From: Candidatus Hydrogenedentota bacterium
Lineage (GTDB): Bacteria > Hydrogenedentota > Hydrogenedentia > Hydrogenedentales > CAITNO01
DNA: 19,462 nucleotides
Assembly: GCA_007124105.1 (NCBI GenBank)
Contig: SLFT01000063.1
Location: forward strand, 1 to 19,462
Reading direction: 5' to 3'
This document shows, piece after piece, positions 6,881 through 14,710 of the stretch. The notes beneath the pieces were generated by a model. It made no database searches and was not told where the DNA came from. It saw nothing but the letters and a program-made list of their open reading frames with translations. The position numbers were made by a program, and so were the translations under genes. Numbering within the stretch: position 1 is the stretch's first letter; each line of letters opens with the position of its first letter.

Positions 6881-7671
6881 ACGCCACACTCGCCAGGACG
6901 CAAAAGCGAACGCGCACACAGGCCCGCGCCCGCAACCGCAAAAACGCGCTGCCACACCGGCTCGAGATGCTGTTCGGATTATTATTTCTGCTGGCTGTTG
7001 TCAGTTTGTTTTTGGGCTATGTGGCGCAATCATCAACATTCAAGGTGGACCGCGTGCTGTTCGAGGGGGTTCGCGCGTTGTCCGAAGCCGATGTACGCGC
7101 GGCGGCGGGCATTACAACAGAAGACAATATCGTATTGCTTGACACCAATGCCATTGCGCGACGCGTCGAGGCGCTTCCTTATGTGAAACGATGCGAAGTG
7201 AGGCGCATGTATCCTGATAAGGTCTTGTTGCAGATTGTAGAGCGCGAACCTATCGCCAGCGTAATGGTCAGCAATCACCTGTACGAGATTGATCGCGAAA
7301 ACGTGGTCTTGCGCGAGTTGTCGCCTTACGGCGTCCACACCGGTCCGCTAATTACCAGTCTCCCCGAGATTATCGCGCTCGAACCGGGCGTCCATATCCA
7401 GAACGAGGCATTATCCGCGGCGCTCGCGCTGTGGGAAGCCTTCAGAACGGCATCTTTCTCTAACGAACTGACCCTCTCAGAAATATCGGCGAAGCATGTC
7501 AACGATCTGCGTATGTACTTCAACGAACTACCATTTGAATTGCGCTGGGGGCGTTCTGATTTTGCCGTCCAGACCACACGACTTGACATTTTGTGGCATG
7601 AGATGGACGGCGATATCCCTTGTGAATATTATCTCGATCTGCGGTTTGACGCCGATCTTGTCTGTAAATAA
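6877..7671 (+). CDS. ftsQ: Cell division protein FtsQ/DivIB
   Basis: FtsQ is a bitopic inner-membrane protein that links early and late divisome parts in the periplasm. The 264-residue product has a strongly basic cytoplasmic tail (1-29, rich in Arg and Lys), one membrane helix (about 31-50, LFGLLFLLAVVSLFLGYV), then a POTRA domain (about 53-124: FKVDRVLFEGVRALSEADV, LLDTNAIARRVEALPYVKRCEVRRMYPDKVLLQIVEREP read in parts) and a FtsQ-type beta domain to the end. Length and order fit FtsQ/DivIB. It starts inside the murC stop (ATGA), so translation is probably coupled. In most clusters murB and/or ddl sit between murC and ftsQ; here there is no room for them. Confidence 0.92.
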   Translation: MNATLARTQKRTRTQARARNRKNALPHRLEMLFGLLFLLAVVSLFLGYVAQSSTFKVDRVLFEGVRALSEADVRAAAGITTEDNIVLLDTNAIARRVEALPYVKRCEVRRMYPDKVLLQIVEREPIASVMVSNHLYEIDRENVVLRELSPYGVHTGPLITSLPEIIALEPGVHIQNEALSAALALWEAFRTASFSNELTLSEISAKHVNDLRMYFNELPFELRWGRSDFAVQTTRLDILWHEMDGDIPCEYYLDLRFDADLVCK

Positions 7672-7716
7672 CCAACCCTGTCCGCGTCTTGTCACCCGGG
7701 CGGGAAACACGTATAC

Positions 7717-7722
7717 AGGAGA
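7717..7722 (+). promoter_or_regulatory. Ribosome binding site of ftsZ
   Basis: AGGAGA lies 8 nt before the ATG at 7731 and supports that start over an in-frame TTG at 7689 that lacks a site. Confidence 0.75.
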
Positions 7723-7730
7723 ATGACGCC

Positions 7731-8990
7731 ATGAGGCCAAACGAGGACTTTGAATCCTTTGATCAACACGCTGTTATCAAAGTGTGCGGCATCGGCGGCG
7801 GCGGCTGCAATGCCGTAAATCGCATGATCGAAGCGGGATTGTCGGATGTACAGTTCATTGTTATGAACACAGACGCCCAGGACTTGCGAGAATCAAACGC
7901 GCCCGTGCGCCTTCAGATAGGTCACGGCGCGCTGGGCGCGGGCGCCAAGCCCGAAGTAGGCCGTCAGGCCTGCGAAGACGACCGCGAACGCGTCCGGGAA
8001 TTGCTTGCGGGCGGCGACCTGGTGTTTTTAACCCTCGGGCTCGGCGGCGGCACAGGCACGGGCGCAGCGCCCATTGTCGCGCAAGAGGCCGCGGATACCG
8101 GCGCGCTTACCATTGCCATTGTTACGCTTCCCTTCAGTTTCGAGGGACAGGAGCGTATGAACAACGCCCTGAAAGGTCTCGAGGAACTCGAGAAGTACGT
8201 GGATACCCTTATCGTAGTTCCCAACGACCGCATTGCGGAACTGAGCAATGCCAATACCAGTTTACTTGATGCTTTTCGACACGGCGACGAAGTGTTGCAC
8301 AACGGTGTACGCGCCATCAGCGAATTGATAACGGTTCCCGGCCTTATCAATCTTGACTTTTCCGATGTGCGCACCGTGATGCAGGCGCGCGGCCGCGCGC
8401 TTATGGGCATCGGCGTCGGCGATGGAGAAGACCGCGCCATGCGCGCCGCCGAGGAAGCTATTGTATGCCCGCTGCTTGAACAATCCAATATAAACGGCGC
8501 CAAAGGCGTCATTATTAATGTACGCGGCGGCACTGATGTGCGTATGCACGAGGTGCAGCAGGCGAACGAATACATCCGCAGTAACGCCAGTCCCGACGCT
8601 ACCATTATCACCGGCGCGGTAATAGACAAGGACGAGCGTCCCGAATTTCAAGTAACAGTTATTGCCGCTGGTTTTCCCAAGAAGGATATATCCTCTTACG
8701 TAAACCGCACCAAGGAAGAGGAGGCGAAAAAAGCGGCGGCGGCGGCCTTGAACGCCAGGAAAGGCATGGCCGCGGCGCTGAAGTCCGCGCAACCCCAGGA
8801 CAAGGCAACGCCGGCAAAACCTGCTGTCAAGCAACCCGCCCCTGTGAATGCGGACAACGGTCCACTGTTCAATCTGCCGCAGGATAAATCTGCTGAACCA
8901 TCGGTTATTACGCCGTCCGTGGAAGACCCTGAAGACATGAACATTCCCACATTTCTCCGCAAGCGGAAGAAGAATCAGGAGCGAAAATGA
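7731..8990 (+). CDS. ftsZ: Cell division GTPase FtsZ
   Basis: FtsZ polymerises at midcell into the ring that recruits the divisome. The 419-residue product has the N-terminal VIKVCGIGGGGCNAVNRMI (15-33), MNTDAQ (45-50), the tubulin signature GGGTGTG (105-111), PFSFEGQERM (134-143), and the T7 synergy loop NLDFSDVR (207-214). A variable Ala/Lys/Pro-rich linker follows (about 330-400), and the C-terminal peptide MNIPTFLRKRKKN (403-415) matches the D-I-P-x-F-L-R type that binds FtsA or ZipA, followed by a basic tail. The residue before GGGTGTG is Leu-Gly rather than the usual Met-Gly. ftsA, normally directly upstream, is absent from the 59-nt gap to ftsQ. The stop overlaps the pilT start as ATGA. 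Confidence 0.97.
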   Translation: MRPNEDFESFDQHAVIKVCGIGGGGCNAVNRMIEAGLSDVQFIVMNTDAQDLRESNAPVRLQIGHGALGAGAKPEVGRQACEDDRERVRELLAGGDLVFLTLGLGGGTGTGAAPIVAQEAADTGALTIAIVTLPFSFEGQERMNNALKGLEELEKYVDTLIVVPNDRIAELSNANTSLLDAFRHGDEVLHNGVRAISELITVPGLINLDFSDVRTVMQARGRALMGIGVGDGEDRAMRAAEEAIVCPLLEQSNINGAKGVIINVRGGTDVRMHEVQQANEYIRSNASPDATIITGAVIDKDERPEFQVTVIAAGFPKKDISSYVNRTKEEEAKKAAAAALNARKGMAAALKSAQPQDKATPAKPAVKQPAPVNADNGPLFNLPQDKSAEPSVITPSVEDPEDMNIPTFLRKRKKNQERK

Positions 8991-10084
8991 AAGCGCAATT
9001 TCAAAAGCTTTTACAGCGGGCAGTGCAAAAGGATGCGTCGGATATACACCTGAAAGTAGGCAACACGCCTTGGTTCCGCGTGGACGGCGAGATGTTGCCC
9101 CAGGAAGACGGTCCCTATACAGTGGAAATGATGGACGCAGTATGCGCCATCCTGTTGAGCCAGGAGCAGCATGCCTATTTTCGCAAGCGCGGCGAAGTGG
9201 ACTTGTCCTATACGGAGAAAGGAGTAGGGCGGTTCAGGGTAAATGTATATCGTCAGCGAGGATCGGTTTCCTGTGTCATGCGTCGAATCAAGACGGCCAT
9301 GCAAAGTTTCGAGCAATTGCATTTGCCCGAAACGCTCAAACGCATCGCCATGATGCAACGGGGCCTGGTGCTGATTACGGGAACCACCGGCAGCGGCAAG
9401 ACAACAACCCTCTCCGCTATTGTTGACTACATTAACCGTCACCGGCGCGTACATATCATTACCATTGAAGACCCTATTGAATATTTGCACAACGACCACA
9501 GGGGTATTGTCAGTCAGCGTGAAATTTCAATGGATACCGTGGATTTCACTTCCGCCCTGAAGTCTGTGATGCGCCAGGACCCCGATGTCATTCTTGTGGG
9601 CGAAATGCGCGACCTCGAAACGTTTCAGGCCGCACTCAGCGCCGCCGAAACTGGTCATCTGGTGTTTACTACCCTGCATACTACCAATGTCATGCAGACC
9701 ATAGACCGCATCATAGACCTCTTTTCTTCCAATCAGCATGATCAGATTCGATCGCAGCTGTCCCTGAACCTGCGCGCCATTATGTGCATGCGGCTCCTTC
9801 CCCGCGCTGACGGCGCCGGACGCGTACCCGCATGTGAATTGCTGTTGGTAAATCCCTCCGCGCGTAAACTCATCAAGGAAAACCGAATTGCGCAGTTGGA
9901 TTCCATTATTGCATCGGGAAAAGACGATGGCATGCTGTCTTTTAACGACAGTTTGCACAATCTTATCAAAGAGCGGCTTATTACCCAGGAAACCGGCGCC
10001 GAGGTGTCCGAAAACCCCGAAGACTTGAATATGTTGCTTCAGGGGATACGCCTCAGCTCGCGGCGCGGCGGTATTTTGAAATAG
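8987..10084 (+). CDS. pilT: Type IV pilus retraction ATPase PilT
   Basis: PilT hexamers power depolymerisation of type IV pili at the inner membrane. The 365-residue protein has the PAS-like N-terminal domain beginning KDASDIHLKVG (15-25), Walker A GTTGSGKT (132-139), Asp box ITIEDPIEYLH (158-168), Walker B DPDVILVGEMRD (198-209) and His box GHLVFTTLHTTN (223-234). Near the C-terminus SARKLIKENRIAQ followed by SGKDDGM aligns with the AIRNLIRE segment typical of retraction ATPases, which favours PilT (or PilU) over the extension ATPase PilB, as does the lack of a PilB N-terminal domain and of the tetracysteine motif. It begins inside the ftsZ stop codon. No other pilus gene lies in the window. 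Confidence 0.93.
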   Translation: MKAQFQKLLQRAVQKDASDIHLKVGNTPWFRVDGEMLPQEDGPYTVEMMDAVCAILLSQEQHAYFRKRGEVDLSYTEKGVGRFRVNVYRQRGSVSCVMRRIKTAMQSFEQLHLPETLKRIAMMQRGLVLITGTTGSGKTTTLSAIVDYINRHRRVHIITIEDPIEYLHNDHRGIVSQREISMDTVDFTSALKSVMRQDPDVILVGEMRDLETFQAALSAAETGHLVFTTLHTTNVMQTIDRIIDLFSSNQHDQIRSQLSLNLRAIMCMRLLPRADGAGRVPACELLLVNPSARKLIKENRIAQLDSIIASGKDDGMLSFNDSLHNLIKERLITQETGAEVSENPEDLNMLLQGIRLSSRRGGILK

Positions 10085-10118
10085 GGTACGCTTACGAATC
10101 CCCGTGTAAAGCCGCGGG
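10085..10118. other. Convergent intergenic gap without a clear terminator
   Basis: Only 34 nt separate the pilT stop from the stop of the DUF6526-like gene. A 4-bp CCCG/CGGG stem is present but no T-run follows on either strand. Confidence 0.4.
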
Positions 10119-10577
10119 CTAAATCCTGTCGAAATCGGCCACCCAAAACTTGACCAGGCGCTTAATCTGATCGCGGTCTCTGATGTTTTCGTCAAGCACC
10201 TTGCGCATCAGTGCCGGCAGCTGATCGTCTGCCGCGAAACGCAATGCGACAATCTGATCGGTGGTCAGCCCATTTATTTGCCACCAGTCGTCCGGCGGCA
10301 GTATCTTCTGCAGGCGCAGCTTCATTTCCAGGCGGATAATCCGGTCTTGCAGTACCAGCGGATAACGCCGGACTTTTATGGCCAGCACAAGCATACACAG
10401 GCCATAGTAGAGCAACAATAGTTTCATGATAAAGACAGCCGTGCGCTCGGAAAAGAGGGGGAGCAACAAAGCAATGGCCGCGGCTATTGCGGGTACAAGC
10501 ATCATGGTAACCACAAGGTGCAGCCAGTCATAAGACCTGTGGTTTTTGTAATTCTGTGGCTTGTTGTTGTCTGCCAT
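10119..10577 (-). CDS. DUF6526-like two-helix membrane protein
   Basis: The 152-residue protein begins NYKNHRSYDWLH, has two hydrophobic helices (about 21-41 and 46-67), then a soluble tail with VLQDRIIRLEMKLRLQKILP (76-95), a Leu-Thr-x-x-Gln-Ile-Val-Ala-Leu-Arg-Phe-Ala segment (104-115) and a final IKRLVKFWVADFDRI. This order (Q-Y-x-NH start, two membrane helices, QDRIIRLE, LRFA, IK-W-AD) is what I know from the uncharacterised DUF6526 family; no function is established. AAGGAAA lies about 8 nt before the ATG. It follows aceF by 38 nt on the same strand and is probably co-transcribed. Its role next to pyruvate dehydrogenase is unknown. Confidence 0.8.
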   Translation of the reverse strand: MADNNKPQNYKNHRSYDWLHLVVTMMLVPAIAAAIALLLPLFSERTAVFIMKLLLLYYGLCMLVLAIKVRRYPLVLQDRIIRLEMKLRLQKILPPDDWWQINGLTTDQIVALRFAADDQLPALMRKVLDENIRDRDQIKRLVKFWVADFDRI

Positions 10578-10615
10578 GAAAACAGTTTCCTTTCACGCGG
10601 TGGTTGACGCCGCCC

Positions 10616-11875
10616 TTATAAGCCAAGCGTTAGACGCCAGGGGTGTTCAATAGACTCACACAGATAGCGTAGGAAACGCGCGGCATCGGCGCCGTCAATA
10701 CATCTATGGTCATAAGAAAGGCTTAACGGCAACATTAAACGCGCCTCAAAAGCGTCTCCACTGTAGACCGGTTCCATGGCCGCCCGCGAGACGCCGAGTA
10801 TGGCTGTTTCAGGCGCGTTGATGATGGGTGTAAATGCATGACCGCCCAGACCGCCCAGATTGCTGACGGTAAATCCACCACCGCGCATGTCTTCGAGCGC
10901 CAGTTTCCGCGCCCGCGCTTTCTCTGCCAGCAGCGCTATCTCGACGGCGATCTCAAGTACGCTTTTGGTGTTTACGTGGCGCAGTACGGGGACAACCAGG
11001 CCGTTAGGGGTGTCTACAGCAACGCCGATATGGCAGTATTGTTTCAGGATGAACTGTTGGTTCTCCATATCCACCGTGGCGTTCAGTCGCGGGAACCGTT
11101 GAAATACCTCCGGCAGCATTTTAATCAAAAAAGCAGTGATGGTGAGGCGCGCATCTGCCTTTTCAGCTTCCCGGGCATAGCGTTTGCGAAAACTATCGAG
11201 TTCCGTAATGTCAGCCTTGTCAAAATGTGTTACATGGGGTATGGTTGTCCAACACTGCGTCAAATGCTCGGCGGCTTTGAGGCGTATGGCGTTCATTGGC
11301 TCAATGACAACCGCGCCCCATTTGTCGTGGTCGCTTTTATGCGCTTCCTCTTCGGGCTTTGTGGCTTCACCGTCTACTGTGTCAGCGTCGGCGCTGTCTT
11401 GGGAAGCGATATAATCGCGCACATCCTGCGCGGTAACCCTGCCGCTTGAATCATGGGTCGGAATAGCGTCCAGAGGTATATCGTGTTCGCGAGCCAGTTG
11501 GCGAACTGAAGGCGCGGCGCGCACATCGCTGGCTTCGCCGTTCTGGGTCGCCCTTTTTTTCTCCGCGGGCGCCGGCTCTTTTGTTGCAGGTGCGACGGCC
11601 GGTTTCGGCGACGGCGTTTCCACCGCTTCTTCGCCGCCGTTTTCATCAAGCAGCAGCAGTACATCGCCGACATTAACCGTGTCGCCTTCTTTCACGCGAA
11701 CTTCTATTACCTTGCCCGCCCAGGGACAGGGTATTTCGGCGACGGCCTTGTCGGTTTCAATCTCGATTACGTTCTGACCCGCAGATATAGCGTCGTTAGC
11801 AGTGACCAGTACGCGCGCCACAGTTCCTGAGGTTATGTTTTCGGCCAGTTCCGGAAGTGTGAATTCTTTTGTCAT
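10616..11875 (-). CDS. aceF: Pyruvate dehydrogenase E2, dihydrolipoamide acetyltransferase
   Basis: E2 forms the core of the pyruvate dehydrogenase complex, taking acetyl groups from E1 on a swinging lipoyl arm and passing them to CoA. The 419-residue product has one N-terminal lipoyl domain (about 2-77, lipoylated Lys43 in EIETDKAVAE), an Ala/Pro/Lys-rich linker, a peripheral-subunit-binding domain (AAPSVRQLAREHDIPLDAIP and SSGRVTAQDVRDYI), an acidic second linker, and the acetyltransferase domain with the catalytic His in LSYDHRCIDGADA near the end. One lipoyl domain is fewer than the three of E. coli AceF but common elsewhere. AGGAAA lies just before the ATG. It follows aceE by 121 nt in which I see no hairpin or promoter. 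The product is placed as pyruvate-specific by its pairing with aceE. Confidence 0.93.
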   Translation of the reverse strand: MTKEFTLPELAENITSGTVARVLVTANDAISAGQNVIEIETDKAVAEIPCPWAGKVIEVRVKEGDTVNVGDVLLLLDENGGEEAVETPSPKPAVAPATKEPAPAEKKRATQNGEASDVRAAPSVRQLAREHDIPLDAIPTHDSSGRVTAQDVRDYIASQDSADADTVDGEATKPEEEAHKSDHDKWGAVVIEPMNAIRLKAAEHLTQCWTTIPHVTHFDKADITELDSFRKRYAREAEKADARLTITAFLIKMLPEVFQRFPRLNATVDMENQQFILKQYCHIGVAVDTPNGLVVPVLRHVNTKSVLEIAVEIALLAEKARARKLALEDMRGGGFTVSNLGGLGGHAFTPIINAPETAILGVSRAAMEPVYSGDAFEARLMLPLSLSYDHRCIDGADAARFLRYLCESIEHPWRLTLGL

Positions 11876-11996
11876 TGGGTTTCCTTGTTAGTCCGTTCCG
11901 CTTTAACGCAGAGTTGACGCATGAAATAAAAAGAGAGCCGAGGACACCCTTTCAGCATGCCGATGCCTGTGTAACATTTTGCAAACGGTATTTGTT

Positions 11997-14591
11997 TCAG
12001 GTACGCAATGGGTCGTCCTTGTCCTTTGGTATATTCATGGCGTCTCTTGCTTTTGCCGCAATTGACGCGTCCATGTCGCCGCGTCTTGTGAGCGCCGTCA
12101 AGGTTGCGAGGGTAATGAATCGGTAATCCACCTCGAAGAAATCGCGCAACGCTTCCCGTGATTCGCTTCGCCCAAAGCCATCCGTGCCCAGGCTGACGAG
12201 GCCGCCCGGTACCCATCGCGCGATGCCGTCGGGCAACAGCTTCACATAATCCGAGGCGGCTACCACCACGCCCGCGTCGCGCTCCAGACATCTTGTGACA
12301 TAGGGCAGGCGGGGGGCTTGTTCGGGATGCAGCATGTTGTACCGTTCACAGGCCATACCGTCATTGCGCAGTTCCTTATAGCTGGTAACGCTCCAGACAT
12401 CAGCGGCAACGCCGTATTCCGCGCCGAGCAGTTCTTGTGCTTTGAGCGCCTCATTCAGAATAGCGCCGCTGCCCAACAGTGTGGCTTTGTACTTTGCGTC
12501 GGAGATATGGGCCGCGCGAAAACGATACATGCCCTTGAGGATGCCTTCCCTGACAGATGGTTCGTCAGGCATGGGCGGCATCGCATAGTTTTCATTTCCC
12601 ACGGTTATGTAGTAGAAGCAGTCTTCCCGCTCAGAAATCATGCGGCGGAGACCGTCTTCGATGATTACGGCGAGCTCAAAGGCGTACGCGGGATCATAGG
12701 CTTTTAACGTCGGTACGGGCATGGCGAGCAGATGGCTGTGCCCGTCCTGGTGCTGGAGACCCTCGCCCGCCAGCGTGGTACGGCCCGCTGTGCCGCCAAT
12801 AAGAAACCCCCGGGCGCGCATATCGCCGCCCGCCCATACCAGGTCGCCGATGCGTTGCATGCCAAACATGGAATAGTACACGAAGAAAGGAATGGCAGCG
12901 ACGCCGTGAGAGGCGTAGGCCGTGGCCGCCGCCAGGAAAGACGACATTGCGCCCGCTTCGGTAATCCCTTCTTCAATAATCTGGCCGTCGAGCGCCTCCT
13001 TGTAATAAAGCAGGTTGTCAGCGTCAACCGGTTCATAGCGCTGTCCGGCTGAAGAATAAATGCCCACCTGCCGGAACAAGCCGTCCATGCCGAAGGTGCG
13101 CGCTTCATCGGGCACTATGGGAACCACATGGTTGCCGATCCCTGGAGCCCGCAACAGTTTCAGTAGCAGACGCACAAATGCCATGGTTGTGGATGCCGGA
13201 CGTGTTGCGCCCTGTAAAAATTCGTCGAAAAGGGACGCATCCGGGTGCGGCAGCGTCCTTGTCGTTGTGACAATGCGTTGTGGAAGAAACCCGCCCAGCT
13301 GTTCACGCTTTTCGAGCAGGTAACGGGCTGCGGGACTGTCCTCGGGCGGTTTGTAAAAGGGCGCATACGCGATATCGTCGTCTGAAATGGGAATGCCGAA
13401 CCGACCACGGAATTCCCAGAGTTCATCCTCGTTCATCTTCTTTTGCTGATGCGTAATGTTCTTGCCTTCGCCGCTTTCGCCCAGTCCGTATCCTTTGATG
13501 GTCTTGGCAAGTATGACTGTCGGCGCGCCCTGCTGATTTACGGCGTTGTGATAGGCGGCATACACTTTCACAGGATCATGTCCGCCGCGCCGAAACTTGC
13601 GCAACTGCTCGTCCGTGACCATGTCCAGAAATGGTTGTAGACGAGGCTCGCGTTCGAGCAGTTTGCGGCGAATATAAGCGCCGGACTTCACGCTGAAGTT
13701 CTGATATTCGCCGTCAACAATGGCGCCAAGCGTTTTGGCAAGAATGCCGGTATCGTCTCGTGCGAAGAGCGTATCCCAGTCGCTGCTCCAGATTACTTTG
13801 AGCACGTTCCAGCCTGCGCCGCGAAATACAGACTCCAGCTCCTGGATAATATGGCCATTGCCGCGCACCGGCCCGTCCAGCCGTTGCAGATTGCAATTGA
13901 CCACAAAGATAAGGTTGTCCAGGTTCTCACGGGACGCCAGGCTCAGCGCGCCCAGGCTCTCAGGCTCGTCCGTCTCGCCATCGCCAAGAAAGGCCCACAC
14001 ATGCCCGGACGCAGTCGGTTCAATTAAGCCGCGGTGTTCGAGATAACGATTAAACCGTGCCTGGTAGATAGCCATGATAGGGCCAAGACCCATGCTGACA
14101 GTGGGGAAACTCCAGAAGTCAGGCATCAGCCAGGGGTGAGGATAAGACGAGAGACCGCCGCCAGGCTGCAATTCCCGGCGGAAGTTCTCAAGTTTCTTCA
14201 AAGGAAGCCGTCCCTCAAGAAAAGCGCGCGCATATATGCCGGGAGCGGCGTGTCCCTGGATGAATACTTGATCGCCGTTGAACGTATCAGTACGGGCTTT
14301 GAAAAAATGGTTGAAGCCCACTTCATACAAGGTTGCGGCCGAAGCATACGTGGAGATGTGTCCCCCGATGCCATCCGATTCGCGATTGGCGCGCACCACC
14401 ATGGCCATGGCGTTCCAGCGTATGAACGATTTTATCCGACGTTCCAATTCACGGTCGCCGGGATACGAAGGTTCATCCTCGGGCGCAATAGTATTAAGGT
14501 AGGGCGTACTAAAACATGGAGCGGAGCGCGCGCCGGTTGTATTGCCGTCGTCCGCAACGTTCTTTGCCTGTTCCATCTCAGGGTTGCTCAT
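11997..14591 (-). CDS. aceE: Pyruvate dehydrogenase E1, homodimeric type
   Basis: AceE decarboxylates pyruvate with thiamine diphosphate and loads the acetyl group on E2. The 864-residue product is close to the E. coli length (887). Visible landmarks are GGHISTYAS (76-84), QGHAAPGIYARAFLEGRL (112-129), the thiamine-diphosphate motif GDGETDEPES ending in NCNLQRLDGP (203-212 and 232-241), ITEAGAMSSFLAAATAYASHG, and VPFFVYYSMFG-like IPFFVYYSMFGMQRIGDL. The start at 14591 (MSNPEMEQA) is chosen because GGGAG lies 9 nt upstream; an in-frame ATG 12 codons earlier has no ribosome binding site and falls inside an inverted repeat. No E3 (lpd) gene follows aceF. Its upstream gap of 119 nt is almost filled by the inverted repeat. 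Confidence 0.96.
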   Translation of the reverse strand: MSNPEMEQAKNVADDGNTTGARSAPCFSTPYLNTIAPEDEPSYPGDRELERRIKSFIRWNAMAMVVRANRESDGIGGHISTYASAATLYEVGFNHFFKARTDTFNGDQVFIQGHAAPGIYARAFLEGRLPLKKLENFRRELQPGGGLSSYPHPWLMPDFWSFPTVSMGLGPIMAIYQARFNRYLEHRGLIEPTASGHVWAFLGDGETDEPESLGALSLASRENLDNLIFVVNCNLQRLDGPVRGNGHIIQELESVFRGAGWNVLKVIWSSDWDTLFARDDTGILAKTLGAIVDGEYQNFSVKSGAYIRRKLLEREPRLQPFLDMVTDEQLRKFRRGGHDPVKVYAAYHNAVNQQGAPTVILAKTIKGYGLGESGEGKNITHQQKKMNEDELWEFRGRFGIPISDDDIAYAPFYKPPEDSPAARYLLEKREQLGGFLPQRIVTTTRTLPHPDASLFDEFLQGATRPASTTMAFVRLLLKLLRAPGIGNHVVPIVPDEARTFGMDGLFRQVGIYSSAGQRYEPVDADNLLYYKEALDGQIIEEGITEAGAMSSFLAAATAYASHGVAAIPFFVYYSMFGMQRIGDLVWAGGDMRARGFLIGGTAGRTTLAGEGLQHQDGHSHLLAMPVPTLKAYDPAYAFELAVIIEDGLRRMISEREDCFYYITVGNENYAMPPMPDEPSVREGILKGMYRFRAAHISDAKYKATLLGSGAILNEALKAQELLGAEYGVAADVWSVTSYKELRNDGMACERYNMLHPEQAPRLPYVTRCLERDAGVVVAASDYVKLLPDGIARWVPGGLVSLGTDGFGRSESREALRDFFEVDYRFITLATLTALTRRGDMDASIAAKARDAMNIPKDKDDPLRT

Positions 14592-14600
14592 AACCTCTGG

Positions 14601-14605
14601 CTCCC
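14601..14605 (-). promoter_or_regulatory. Ribosome binding site of aceE
   Basis: GGGAG lies 9 nt before the ATG at 14591 and 7 nt outside the end of the inverted repeat at 14612, so it stays single-stranded if the repeat folds. Confidence 0.7.
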
Positions 14606-14611
14606 TATTAA

Positions 14612-14708
14612 ATTCTTGGGACGCCATACTTAATTATGGCTGTTTTGATGATTCAGAACATAAGGAACTACGATTGTCTGGCACAATTAAGTATGGCGTC
14701 CCAGGAAT
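14612..14708. repeat. 24-bp inverted repeat with 49-nt loop between HD-GYP gene and aceE
   Basis: Positions 14612-14635 and 14685-14708 are reverse complements at 23 of 24 positions; the shared core is GGGACGCCATACTTAATT. The loop contains a second small hairpin (TGTTTTGA 14641-14648 with TCAGAACA 14653-14660, one T-G pair). The repeat starts 2 nt after the HD-GYP stop codon and ends 6 nt before the aceE ribosome binding site. No T-run follows, so it is not a standard terminator. Two inverted short units around about 50 nt resemble a REPIN or a miniature non-autonomous element; no transposase is present and I see no second copy in the window. Confidence 0.75.
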
Positions 14709-14710
14709 GG

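Noticed and set aside
7964..8629. A 221-codon open frame on the - strand opposite ftsZ
   Set aside because: Ser/Arg-rich composition and full overlap with unmistakable FtsZ motifs mark it as a shadow.
14592..14627. Longer aceE starting at 14627
   Set aside because: That ATG has no ribosome binding site and lies inside the inverted repeat; the ATG at 14591 has GGGAG at 9 nt.
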